From CBDFNC01 sp965249895 (lineage in GTDB: Bacteria; Pseudomonadota; Gammaproteobacteria; Enterobacterales; CBDFNC01), in the NCBI GenBank assembly GCA_965249895.1, contig CBDFNC010000005.1, forward strand, positions 2,108,001 through 2,172,000: DNA of 64,000 nt, in the 5' to 3' direction. The position numbers and the translations under genes were made by a program. This document shows, piece by piece, positions 26,121 to 33,908 of this stretch; the stretch's first letter is position 1, and each line of letters begins with the position of its first letter. Below the pieces are notes generated by a model. The model had not been told where the DNA came from. It made no database searches and saw nothing but the letters and a program-made list of their open reading frames with translations.

Positions 26121-27704
26121 ATGAATATAGATAATACGATCCAAGGCTCTGCAGCCTCAAAATGCAAAAATCAAAAAAACAAATCACATGCAGGTGATGC
26201 AGGTTCGCAGGTAACAGCCAAACAATCAGCAAATCTTCCTTGGTCAAAACCCAAAGATTTGAAATTTGATCTGTTACCAGTTAAACCTTTTGAGGCAATT
26301 CTTCTGCCAGAGTCAATTCGAGACTATGTACTAGACAACGCTCACCGCCTCGATAATACAGCTCCCGATTTTACCGCTATGGCGGTTATTGTCAGCGCAG
26401 CTTCGATTCTTGGAGGCAGTGTTGAAATCCAACCTAAAGAGTTTGATGATAGTTGGACTTTAATTCCAACCCTTTGGGGAGCAGCGGTTAGTCCACCTTC
26501 TGCAAAAAAATCACCTAGCCTAAACAATGGTACTAAGTTAGTTGATCATGTTCAAAAGCTAATACTCGACAAAACTAATACGGCCAAGGAACTGGCATTT
26601 GAAATGCAATCAAAAATAACCGAAGAGCAGATTGAAGAAATAAAATCTGAAGCCGAGCAGCTACTCCGAGAAGGGAAAACCCAACAAGCAACAGAGCTTC
26701 TTGAGACAGTTGAGGATATTAAAATACCCCTTCCTGAAGAGAGGCGTGTTTTGGTCAACGATATCACTCCTGCGCAGTTGGTTATTCGTTTATCAAAAAA
26801 CCCAAAGGGCATTTTGTTCTTTAGAGATGAATTGTCTGGGTTGCTATCTCAAACGGGGAAAAGTCATTTTGAGGAAATTCGTCCAATCCTTCTTGAAGGG
26901 TTTAATGCTAGTAATACCCCCTACCTTCAAGAGAGAGTGGGAAGAGAGGATGTTTATATACCAAGACTGATCATCTCCATGCTGGGAGGCATTCAACCCG
27001 ATTTATTGGTTAAAGAGCTAAAAGCCAGAGATTCAGGTCAATCCAATGATGGACTGCTGGAACGCCTAATCCAATTTATGGTCTACCCTGACCATAATCA
27101 GGCGAAAAATGTTGATAAACCAGCTGATGAAGCTGCAAAAGATCGTACTAATAGTGTTTTTGAACACCTTGCAAGATTAAGTAACTCAGAAGAAACAGTT
27201 CGATTTTCCTTCTCAGCAGAAGCTCAAAAGCGCTGGAACAAATGGTCTGAAAAGATGATAGAAAAGGAACAAACCGCTAGCTCAGATTGGCAAGCTATCT
27301 ATGGAAAATACAGGGCTTTAGCAGCAAAAGTAGCCCTCGTCTTACACCTCATAGAGCAAGCTGGAGAAACTCAAGAACAACCTTTTAACCCAGACAGAAA
27401 GATTAACTTCAAAACACTTGAAATGGCTTTTAAATGGGTTAGCTACCTCGAAAGTCATGCTAAGCGCATTATCCATTATGGTAAACGACACGGTAGAACT
27501 TCTTCTGCACAAATCCTTCTAGATAAACTCCCGAAGTTAGGTGAGAAATTTACCTGCCATCAGCTATCTCAAAAAGGCTGGGGAGGCTTAAAAACTAAAG
27601 AAGATAGGGATATGGCTATTACCACCCTTATCGAGTGTGGTTATCTACATGAACAACAATCTCCAAAATGCTTATTGATACACCCTGACATTATTCAGCG
27701 GTAG
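26121..27704 (+). CDS. YfjI/DUF3987 family protein
   Basis: 527 residues. The region from about 60 on (FEAILLPESIRDYVLDNAHR, PDFTAMAVIVSAASILGG, PTLWGAAVSPPSAKKSP) is the DUF3987/YfjI pattern, with a P-loop-like but imperfect PPSAKKSP and a later LFFRDELSGLLSQTGK acidic motif that resembles Walker B. These proteins occur in prophages and islands and resemble primase-associated helicases, so a replication role for the element is plausible but unproven. A long acidic helical insertion lies near residues 155-205. A terminator follows. Confidence 0.75.
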   Translation: MNIDNTIQGSAASKCKNQKNKSHAGDAGSQVTAKQSANLPWSKPKDLKFDLLPVKPFEAILLPESIRDYVLDNAHRLDNTAPDFTAMAVIVSAASILGGSVEIQPKEFDDSWTLIPTLWGAAVSPPSAKKSPSLNNGTKLVDHVQKLILDKTNTAKELAFEMQSKITEEQIEEIKSEAEQLLREGKTQQATELLETVEDIKIPLPEERRVLVNDITPAQLVIRLSKNPKGILFFRDELSGLLSQTGKSHFEEIRPILLEGFNASNTPYLQERVGREDVYIPRLIISMLGGIQPDLLVKELKARDSGQSNDGLLERLIQFMVYPDHNQAKNVDKPADEAAKDRTNSVFEHLARLSNSEETVRFSFSAEAQKRWNKWSEKMIEKEQTASSDWQAIYGKYRALAAKVALVLHLIEQAGETQEQPFNPDRKINFKTLEMAFKWVSYLESHAKRIIHYGKRHGRTSSAQILLDKLPKLGEKFTCHQLSQKGWGGLKTKEDRDMAITTLIECGYLHEQQSPKCLLIHPDIIQR

Positions 27705-27720
27705 CCTGCAAGCCTGCATT

Positions 27721-27758
27721 ACCTGCAATTTCCGATTGCAGGTTTGCGACCTTTTTTT
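27721..27758 (+). terminator. Intrinsic terminator after YfjI-like gene
   Basis: ACCTGCAA / TTGCAGGT stem, loop tttccga, followed a few bases later by seven T. It separates the plus-strand gene from the convergent retron operon. Confidence 0.7.
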
Positions 27759-27824
27759 CCATTCGTATAACTTATATATTTAGTGATTTGGTAGATTACT
27801 TAAACTCATGTCGCTAACTTCAAT

Positions 27825-28454
27825 CTATAGCTTATTTTCCAAGTACTTTAAAGCAACACCATAATACTCTCTAAAAGCTAGCTTACCATTTAAACTTTTG
27901 AATTTATCACGTAGCTTTCTAATATCATCTTTATTTCTCAAACCTGCCTTTTCATTTAAGGATTTTTGAACCACCTCTATAATCGCGGCGCGTCCGCCAA
28001 CAAATTTCTCCGCATTCAGGTTTAGGACCTTTCCTAATTGTTCATTAAAAACTACATCATCTGATCTAATAAAACCCATTGAAGTATATTTATGTTTTTT
28101 ATTAATATTATGCGAAGGGTCAGATGGTGAGAATTTCAAAGTTGAACTCCCCTTTTTTGTATCACACGTACGCTCAGCTCCTTTAACACCATCACCACCT
28201 TTACAACACAAAAGCAAATTTTTGTAATTTAAGTCATTTTGCACCGTTCCGTTTTGTCGCGACCAGTGCTCTATTTTCGAGTTCTCAGCACTTATTCTGC
28301 ACATACAATAAGCACACGTAGATCCTTGCTCTAAAAGCAAACGACTTCTAACTTCATCTTTCACTTCGGTAGGTATATTTTCGTACGAAGCCCCTTTCAA
28401 CTTTCTATACTGGATTAATTCATCAGGCTCTTTCTGCTTATCTATGAAATACAT
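27825..28454 (-). CDS. ptuB: Retron-associated HNH endonuclease, PtuB-like
   Basis: 209 residues. An HNH/McrA-type fold: zinc-knuckle CAYC (Cys47, Cys50), catalytic KIEHWSRQ (His63), the N of LNYKNLLLCC (residues 76-84) and a second zinc pair with TCDTKKG. This is the pattern of PtuB in Septu and in type I-A retrons (Ec78-like), where it is the nuclease effector working with PtuA. Only 3 bp separate it from ptuA, so they are translated together. Its target nucleic acid cannot be read from the sequence. Confidence 0.88.
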   Translation of the reverse strand: MYFIDKQKEPDELIQYRKLKGASYENIPTEVKDEVRSRLLLEQGSTCAYCMCRISAENSKIEHWSRQNGTVQNDLNYKNLLLCCKGGDGVKGAERTCDTKKGSSTLKFSPSDPSHNINKKHKYTSMGFIRSDDVVFNEQLGKVLNLNAEKFVGGRAAIIEVVQKSLNEKAGLRNKDDIRKLRDKFKSLNGKLAFREYYGVALKYLENKL

Positions 28455-28457
28455 AAA

Positions 28458-30083
28458 TCAATCATCCCACCCACATAAATCAATTTCCAACTTTGCCTTT
28501 ATAGTTTCAGGAATCTGCCCGCCTAAAAGTTCTTCTAACTCCTCAACTTTTTCAAAAGCTAAATCCAGTTTTTCCACCTCTCCTGTCGCAATCAAGTTAT
28601 CAATTTCAATTAAGGCCGAGTAAACACTCTCATTTCGAATAAGCTGCTTCCCGTCGTCCATTCCCGCTGCCATAATACTGTTTAAAACTTCATTACTAGT
28701 AAGGCCAAAAGACTGTTTAGGGCGGTAGTAGTCCAACTCATTTCCCTCTCCCCTTGTCAAAACAATCAGCTGTTCTGGTTTCACTTCCGAGACAATTTGA
28801 GGAGAGTGAGTTGATATAATAAACTGACAATTTTTGAATATTTTAGGCAGTTTTTTAATCAACCGCCTTTGCATTCTAGGGTGTAAGTGCAGGTCAATCT
28901 CATCTATTAAAATAATCCCATGTCCATCTAGTGGATTAGGTAATGATGGATTAAGTAAAATAAACCTTCTTGTTATATCTAGGAGTAATGCAAGCAGTGA
29001 TTTTTCACCTTGAGAAAGTTGTAATACACTAAGTTCTTTCCCGAATTTATCTATGGTCAACGACAAATATGGCTCTACATTAACTTTTAAGTTAGTAAAA
29101 CCTTCCATGAAGCATTCTAATACTTCATTAATAATTTCAACTATACTTTTTAAATCAAAATAATCATCTTCATTAAGTGATTTTTCTTCTTCGGTCAAAG
29201 AAGGTAAATCAGATATGACCTTTTTAGCATTTTCGACGCTAAGACTTGCTTTTATGCTATTAATCAGGTTATCTCTCTCTTTCCTAGCTGGAGAGTTAAC
29301 AATTCGGTGCTTCTGTATATCATCAACCCTCTTAAACCACCTAAAAAAACCCTTAAAGTCAGCACGCCCATTTAACGAATTGTCATAAGCATCAAATTTA
29401 GAAGGTTCCGTAATTGATGATGTTTCATCAAAAATAGAAATATCCTTTTTTTGGATATCCAAAGATCGATTAACAGTATAATAAGCCAAAATAGGAAAGT
29501 TATACGTTTTATCATTCTCATTTAAGATTTTAAATGAATTTGACAGCTCGGATATTTCTGTGAGCATACTTTTTTTATTGGAAAGGCTCCCCTTATGATT
29601 TTTAACAAGCTCCAAATCAGCAGATATTTTATCATTTAAATAAAAACTTGTTTGTATAGATGTATATGAACTATCAGAACCAATCGTAATATCGCCAGTG
29701 TCAACAATATCTTTTGTAGACAATGAGTTGCTTACAATCCCACTTCTCAATACAGAAATAGAATCAGCTATTGCATCAAGGATAGTTGTTTTCCCGGCTC
29801 CATTATTGCCAACAAACACTATCAACCCCCTATCAATACGTGATATTTCAATGTTTTTAAAAGCACGATAGTTTTCTAAATTAAGCCTAGACAAAGCTAA
29901 CTTTTGTTCGGAAATAACTTCTTTTAAAAGGTCAAGGTAAAAATCAGCTTTAGCATTATCTTTTGGCACATATTTACCAGAAGTATAATGCTCATAAAGC
30001 TGCTTTGTAGCTTTATAATTTCCTTTGCTGGCTTTTACAGTTAAGGATTTTATTGCAGATAAAGTTCGAGAGCTAATGTTCAT
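28458..30083 (-). CDS. ptuA: Retron-associated ATPase, PtuA-like
   Basis: 541 residues. After a short Sel1-like N-terminal segment (YKATKQLYEHYTSGKYVPKD) comes an SMC/OLD-like ABC ATPase: Walker A GNNGAGKTT (92-100), ABC signature LSQGEKSLLALLLD, Walker B GIILIDEIDLHLHP and the switch His in FIISTHSPQ. This matches PtuA of Septu and of retron Ec78. In those systems ATPase and HNH protein form a complex held inactive by the retron RT-msDNA until phage attack; this role is transferred by homology. It overlaps the RT gene by 11 bp. Confidence 0.9.
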   Translation of the reverse strand: MNISSRTLSAIKSLTVKASKGNYKATKQLYEHYTSGKYVPKDNAKADFYLDLLKEVISEQKLALSRLNLENYRAFKNIEISRIDRGLIVFVGNNGAGKTTILDAIADSISVLRSGIVSNSLSTKDIVDTGDITIGSDSSYTSIQTSFYLNDKISADLELVKNHKGSLSNKKSMLTEISELSNSFKILNENDKTYNFPILAYYTVNRSLDIQKKDISIFDETSSITEPSKFDAYDNSLNGRADFKGFFRWFKRVDDIQKHRIVNSPARKERDNLINSIKASLSVENAKKVISDLPSLTEEEKSLNEDDYFDLKSIVEIINEVLECFMEGFTNLKVNVEPYLSLTIDKFGKELSVLQLSQGEKSLLALLLDITRRFILLNPSLPNPLDGHGIILIDEIDLHLHPRMQRRLIKKLPKIFKNCQFIISTHSPQIVSEVKPEQLIVLTRGEGNELDYYRPKQSFGLTSNEVLNSIMAAGMDDGKQLIRNESVYSALIEIDNLIATGEVEKLDLAFEKVEELEELLGGQIPETIKAKLEIDLCGWDD

Positions 30084-31020
30084 TTACCATTCCCAAAATT
30101 TCTTTTACTGTACTTTTAGAGTATTTTCTTTCCATTCTTTTAATGAATTCGGGTTCAATTCCTTTAGCGAAGGCTAAAAAACCTTGAAGATACGAAACAT
30201 CTTCAGTACTCAGCGTCCCTATTGTATATTTGTGAATCATCGCAGACAAAACCCTCTTCCTACCTCTACCAATAGATATCTTACCTTCATTTGACAAAGT
30301 GATTCCTGTAACATGTCTATTACGTGCTTTTGAAGAAAAGATTGTCTTAAAATCATTAACTGTGATTTGATAGTCAAAAATTTCAGAAAGTTTCTTTTTT
30401 ACAACTAAAGGAAAAGAAAACAACTTTCCTTTTAAATTTGTTGAAAAAGTAATATCATCTGCATATCTTGTATATGTCACGGATTCTTTCTTACAGAGCG
30501 TATCCATCGCTTCATCAAATTCGTACATAACTAAGTTCGAAATAAATGGTGAACTGGGAGCGCCAACGCTCAACACTTTTTTACCAGATAATCTCTTCGA
30601 CTTATTCCAAAAAAGTAAACCAGCTAATAACCGCTTCTCAGCTTCAGATAGTTTTAAATTTGATTCTTCACATATTTTCAAAAATAAGCTAGGTGTTATA
30701 CTGTTAAAGAAGTTATTGAAATCCATTTTCAACAGATATTTATTTTCCACATGGCATAACGCATTGTCTTTAATGCTCACTCCCTTCTTATAAGCATAAG
30801 CAGAGCTATGAACAGGCAACACTTCTGAAAGCTCTTTAACTAACTCTCGTTGTACGGTCTTTAAGGGTTTAGCTGGGTGAGCGATTAAACGCTCACCTCC
30901 GGTCCGCTTGGGAATGGTATATACTTTATACATCTTAGGAGCTCTAGAAGCGAGCCGATCTAAACTACTCCTACTTATTTTCAACTCTTGCGTCAAATGG
31001 CGATAAAGTCCCACTGTCAT
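30073..31020 (-). CDS. Retron reverse transcriptase
   Basis: 315 residues from ATG 31020. Retron-specific NAxxH motif in KDNALCH (86-90), motif A KMDFNNFFNS (Asp100), SVGAPSSPFISN (151-162), catalytic YADD (186-189) and the retron VTG motif in RNRHVTGITLS (237-239). It copies the msd part of the RNA encoded just upstream into msDNA, primed from a 2'-OH of a branching G. A TTG at 31068 would extend the frame, but into a perfect terminator hairpin, so ATG 31020 is preferred. First gene of an RT-ptuA-ptuB operon. Confidence 0.95.
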   Translation of the reverse strand: MTVGLYRHLTQELKISRSSLDRLASRAPKMYKVYTIPKRTGGERLIAHPAKPLKTVQRELVKELSEVLPVHSSAYAYKKGVSIKDNALCHVENKYLLKMDFNNFFNSITPSLFLKICEESNLKLSEAEKRLLAGLLFWNKSKRLSGKKVLSVGAPSSPFISNLVMYEFDEAMDTLCKKESVTYTRYADDITFSTNLKGKLFSFPLVVKKKLSEIFDYQITVNDFKTIFSSKARNRHVTGITLSNEGKISIGRGRKRVLSAMIHKYTIGTLSTEDVSYLQGFLAFAKGIEPEFIKRMERKYSKSTVKEILGMVNEH

Positions 31021-31054
31021 AGTGTTTTTGAAATTCCGGAGTAGGTTATAAATA

Positions 31055-31087
31055 AAAAGACTGACCAAACAAGCTGGTCAGTCTTTT
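31055..31087 (-). terminator. Intrinsic-terminator hairpin between retron RNA and RT
   Basis: A 13-bp perfect stem (AAAAGACTGACCA / TGGTCAGTCTTTT) with a 7-nt loop, ending in a T run on the minus strand. It lies directly after the a2 repeat and 35 bp before the RT start, so it may set the ratio of RNA to RT. Confidence 0.8.
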
Positions 31088-31088
31088 G

Positions 31089-31251
31089 CCCTTTACTATA
31101 GGAAGCGGTGGAACACACCACCTCCTAGACTAGGAGTGGCTAGGTTGGGGTCTAGGAGGTGGTGTATTCCACCGCAACCCCAATACTCTCCAATAAGTTA
31201 GTGTCTAGCTTATCGCCCGACAAGACAATTTGAGTCCAAAACGCTAAAGGG
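31089..31251 (-). ncRNA. Retron msr-msd RNA
   Basis: About 163 nt on the RT strand. a1 is CCCTTTA (31251-31245) and a2 is TAAAGGG (31095-31089), perfectly complementary. After a1 comes GCG, as in the Ec86 retron (CCCTTAGCG), so the branching G is predicted at 31244. The msr part has a hairpin at 31213-31193 (ATAAG...CTTAT). The msd part is a 26-bp stem (31175-31150 with 31130-31105, one U-G position) and a 19-nt loop. Position upstream of an RT gene with NAxxH, YADD and VTG motifs fits. Confidence 0.88.
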
Positions 31252-31259
31252 TATCTATA

Positions 31260-31288
31260 ATTTTAACTCAGTAACAACGATCCTTCAA
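31260..31288 (-). promoter_or_regulatory. Promoter for the retron RNA
   Basis: TTGAAG (31288-31283) and TAAAAT (31265-31260) on the minus strand with a 17-bp spacer. The expected start lies just before a1, so the transcript would begin at the a1 repeat. Confidence 0.6.
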
Positions 31289-31360
31289 TAACACTCTGAG
31301 CTACGCATACCTAGTTCAACCTTCTGATAATAAGCGATTAACTGAACCACCGGATATCGT

Positions 31361-31690
31361 TTAAACAATATTTGGTGCATACACTACCCCTTTACTCGTG
31401 AGTTTATACACCATCTCCAATATCTCATTAACTACGCTATCCAGATGCTCAACAGGATAAAGGGGGGAATTTCCTTCTTGCCAAATTGAATTTTTTATGA
31501 TCCGCAATTTAATGCAAGCATCCACGGTCTTTTCTAACTCAAGATAATTTGAGCTTCTTTCTCTTATATCCTGCTTAGTTAACGCACCAGCTTCAAGGAA
31601 AGCTTTTCTGGCTTTGAAGTGTGATTGGTATTCAACATAGTTCTCGTTGACCACTAGTGTCACAGCTAGCGAATCGGTAAATCTAGTCAT
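31361..31690 (-). CDS. Unknown small protein upstream of the retron
   Basis: 109 residues, charged and mostly helical (HFKARKAFLEAGALTKQDIRER, LELEKTVDACIKLRI), no membrane segment. The family is not recognised. It ends about 70 bp before the retron promoter on the same strand. It could be an unrelated element gene or a retron accessory; nothing in the sequence decides. Confidence 0.5.
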   Translation of the reverse strand: MTRFTDSLAVTLVVNENYVEYQSHFKARKAFLEAGALTKQDIRERSSNYLELEKTVDACIKLRIIKNSIWQEGNSPLYPVEHLDSVVNEILEMVYKLTSKGVVYAPNIV

Positions 31691-31864
31691 TTTTTTAAAG
31701 AGTAGAGTTTTTCTCTTTGCTTTTCAAGGGGTCAAGGGTCTCCCTTGCAAGTGGTCAATTTCAGGCGAAGCAACGAATTGTCCTATCTTGAATACGGTCC
31801 AAAACAACCTATTGATGACATTTTGTTTTCTTGTTAAGAAATTCTTACCCTTAAAGAAAATGCC

Positions 31865-32716
31865 ATGATTAGAAACTGGACTGTAACAACCCAAGCGGTT
31901 AAAAATGGAGCTGATGGTCTTGCTTGCCGAGAACGTTACCTAACATCTAAAACACATCCCAACCACCGTAAAACAGAAGCGATAATTTCGATTGCTGGTT
32001 CAGCAAAAACCACTTCAAAAATAGCCTTAGTAGGACAAGAATTTAAGCTAAAACAAAAGCTAACAGGCAAGGGCGGTAGACCACTTTCATCCATGGCTAT
32101 GGAATTTTGTCTCTCCCTACCAAAAGGAATGCGGCCATCTCCTGAGCAATGGCACTTGATAGCAAAGGACTGTACCAAAGCGCTGGCAGTGAAGCTCAGA
32201 TTGACTAAACCTGAAGCTGCCGACTTCTTTGGGCAAGTCCGGGCTGTGCTACATCAGCAAGCCCAAACTGGTCAATCAGGTAGCGGAGATCACCTACACA
32301 TAATCTACGGCAAGGTGCTTCATGGCCGAGTACTTAAAGAGCTGCAACGTAAAGAGATGACTAAAACCTTAAAACTAGCTTTTAATGCAGCGGTATTAAC
32401 CCACTATGGCGCTGATCACAGAGAGTATAAAGCCTATGAGCTGAATAGAGGTAAACGGCTAGAAAAATGGCAATATGTAACCCAACAGTTTGAAGTAGCT
32501 TTAGAGGAGCAAAAACTGGTGAAAAAGATGCAAACTCAGGCAGGAAAATGGTTTGCTGCCTTTGAAACGGGTAATAGCACGCAGTTAAATAGGCAATTCA
32601 ATCGCCTTGCAAAAACATTTCAAAGCCTGCTATCCATAGAGCTTGATGAACTTTTGGCTCAAGAGGTTTCTAGGGTAAGAACCTCAATAGAGGTTAAATC
32701 TCAAAGAAAATTTTAG
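31865..32716 (+). CDS. Putative relaxase/HUH-endonuclease-like protein
   Basis: 283 residues. AMEFCLSLPKGMRPSPEQWHLIAKD resembles the early beta-strand and helix of mobilisation relaxases ('SlPkG...s.eqw..ia'), and GSGDHLHIIYGKVLHG contains an H-hydrophobic-H motif on a beta strand as in HUH nucleases. A candidate catalytic Tyr lies in DHREYKAYE or earlier, not firmly placed. It may nick the element for replication or mobilisation. It could also be an unrelated island protein; the call is tentative. Divergent from the 109-residue gene. Confidence 0.4.
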   Translation: MIRNWTVTTQAVKNGADGLACRERYLTSKTHPNHRKTEAIISIAGSAKTTSKIALVGQEFKLKQKLTGKGGRPLSSMAMEFCLSLPKGMRPSPEQWHLIAKDCTKALAVKLRLTKPEAADFFGQVRAVLHQQAQTGQSGSGDHLHIIYGKVLHGRVLKELQRKEMTKTLKLAFNAAVLTHYGADHREYKAYELNRGKRLEKWQYVTQQFEVALEEQKLVKKMQTQAGKWFAAFETGNSTQLNRQFNRLAKTFQSLLSIELDELLAQEVSRVRTSIEVKSQRKF

Positions 32717-32775
32717 TGAAAGCAACGAAGCTCGCTCTTTCCGAGGAGCTTCTCTGTCTCAATAAAGATCTACTT

Positions 32776-33132
32776 TTACCGATAATGCTGAAGATCTGGG
32801 TGGTTCAGTATCGAAATAAAAAACTTGTCACTGAAAATTAGATCGCTGCATTTAGCTCTAGCGCGATACCTTAAAAAGACAAACAACCCTTCCAGCTCTT
32901 CCCCTCGCCCAACATAAACTAGCAGGCTAGCTAGCTCTGTTTCTGGGAAGTTATGCCAGTTAAAACAGTGCAAAATTAGCAAATGCAACTCAACACGGTG
33001 AAAGGCATGCTTTAAGAATTTAAGTAGATAATACTGATCTTCTTCGGTCACAAGATTTGTATTAATCAGATCGTTGGCAGTAAACCTCAGTACATCTTCA
33101 TAATCGGTGTTATATACGTCAATAATCTTCAT
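32776..33132 (-). CDS. Unknown protein translationally coupled to PrtN-like gene
   Basis: 118 residues from ATG 33132, which overlaps the stop of the upstream gene in an ATGA arrangement. Helical, slightly acidic (DYEDVLRFTANDLINTNLVT, EEDQYYLLKFLKHAFHRVEL). No family recognised. Tight coupling to the PrtN-like regulator suggests joint function. Confidence 0.55.
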   Translation of the reverse strand: MKIIDVYNTDYEDVLRFTANDLINTNLVTEEDQYYLLKFLKHAFHRVELHLLILHCFNWHNFPETELASLLVYVGRGEELEGLFVFLRYRARAKCSDLIFSDKFFISILNHPDLQHYR

Positions 33133-33428
33133 ACCTGCGATCTCCTCCAAGCTGTTCTTGCTTTAGCACAAGTATCATCAATAAAATTTGCTAAATCGCT
33201 TAGGTGCACCATCCAAGGTGCTTTTTGAGAATTATTTAACCTCACAACGGGAACTGGTAACTCGTTCAGATTCGCTTTTCTGACAGCCGTTTTATAAGCC
33301 AAGCCAAATAGCTCTAAGCAAACCTCTTCTAAAGGGATTATAGAACGATGGCCATATTGACCAAGTAGCATGTATTGGGTAGGTAAGGAGTGTTGTTCTT
33401 GTATGTTAGATCTAGATTTTACGTTCAT
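33129..33428 (-). CDS. Pyocin activator PrtN-like regulator
   Basis: 99 residues from ATG 33428, 6 bp after AGAGG. The core QYGHRSIIPLEEVCLELFGL, TAVRKANLNELPVPVVRL and SQKAPWMVHLSDLANFIDD matches the PrtN family (PF11112). PrtN activates pyocin genes in Pseudomonas after DNA damage; homologues are common in prophages and islands as DNA-binding regulators. Here it may control element excision or expression. First gene of a two-gene operon at the right end of the element. Confidence 0.75.
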   Translation of the reverse strand: MNVKSRSNIQEQHSLPTQYMLLGQYGHRSIIPLEEVCLELFGLAYKTAVRKANLNELPVPVVRLNNSQKAPWMVHLSDLANFIDDTCAKARTAWRRSQV

Positions 33429-33764
33429 CATCTGCCTCTTTGTTTGATGAGCGTATAAGCACAATTGCCTATAACCCTGATCTAATACTCATTTTTTTTG
33501 TTCTTACCAAATTTTTGACCACTTTTTTTTGGTTTTTTTTCCACCTTTAATTTAAATCTTTAATTTTCATATGGTTAGGCGTATATTTTTTGTAGGACTA
33601 AAGTGATAAGAAGGTTTGATTACTTTTAGGTCTTTACCTATTCCATTTAGGGACAGTAAAATGGGACGGAGGTGTTGCTTGCATTGTGAATTGCAAAAAA
33701 TGCCCCTAAAAAGTCCCTAAGAACAAGTAAAGATATGTAACCAGCTGATTCGATTAAAATAAGT
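33429..33764. other. Right-end non-coding region of the element
   Basis: T-rich leader of the PrtN-like gene, then TTAGGGAC (33647-33654) and its inverted copy GTCCCTAA (33713-33720). These match boxes near the left end and may be integrase arm sites. No gene seen. Confidence 0.4.
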
Positions 33765-33830
33765 TCAGGAATATGTCCCATCCAGCATCGGAGCAATGGA
33801 AAATCGATTCGAGTTATACAAGCTAGTCAT
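33765..33830 (-). pseudogene. Orphaned original dusA start
   Basis: A 22-codon frame from ATG 33830 encodes MTSLYNSNRFSIAPMLDG then stops soon after. RFSIAPMLD is the conserved DusA N-terminus. This is the pre-integration start of dusA, cut from its gene by the element. Confidence 0.75.
33781..33806. repeat. attR-type repeat
   Basis: Begins TCCAGCATCGGAGCAATGGA; three differences from the 24571 copy over 26 bp. Marks the right end of the element. Confidence 0.85.
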
Positions 33831-33908
33831 GTGAGTTTAATCTGGGGTTTTTAGCGGAGGGCTATTTTGCCATATCTGGTCGTTGAAGTCCTGGCTTTCT
33901 GAGCTGGC

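Larger units (their letters stand above)
24571..33830. mobile_element. dusA-targeted integrative element carrying a retron
   Basis: About 9.2 kb bounded by imperfect 26-bp repeats (24571-24596 and 33781-33806) that match the dusA 5' end. Genes: integrase, YfjI-like protein, retron RNA/RT/PtuA/PtuB, two or three unknown small proteins, a relaxase-like protein and a PrtN-like regulator. It looks visibly richer in A and T than the flanks. There are no structural phage or conjugation genes, so it may be a phage satellite or a mobilisable island that depends on a helper. Confidence 0.85.

Noticed and set aside
31021..31068. TTG start at 31068 for the retron RT
   Set aside because: It would place a perfect terminator hairpin in the coding region and lacks a ribosome site; ATG 31020 is preferred.
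31105..31175. Long inverted repeat considered as a MITE or CRISPR-like unit
   Set aside because: Placement between a1 and a2 upstream of a retron RT explains it as the msd stem.
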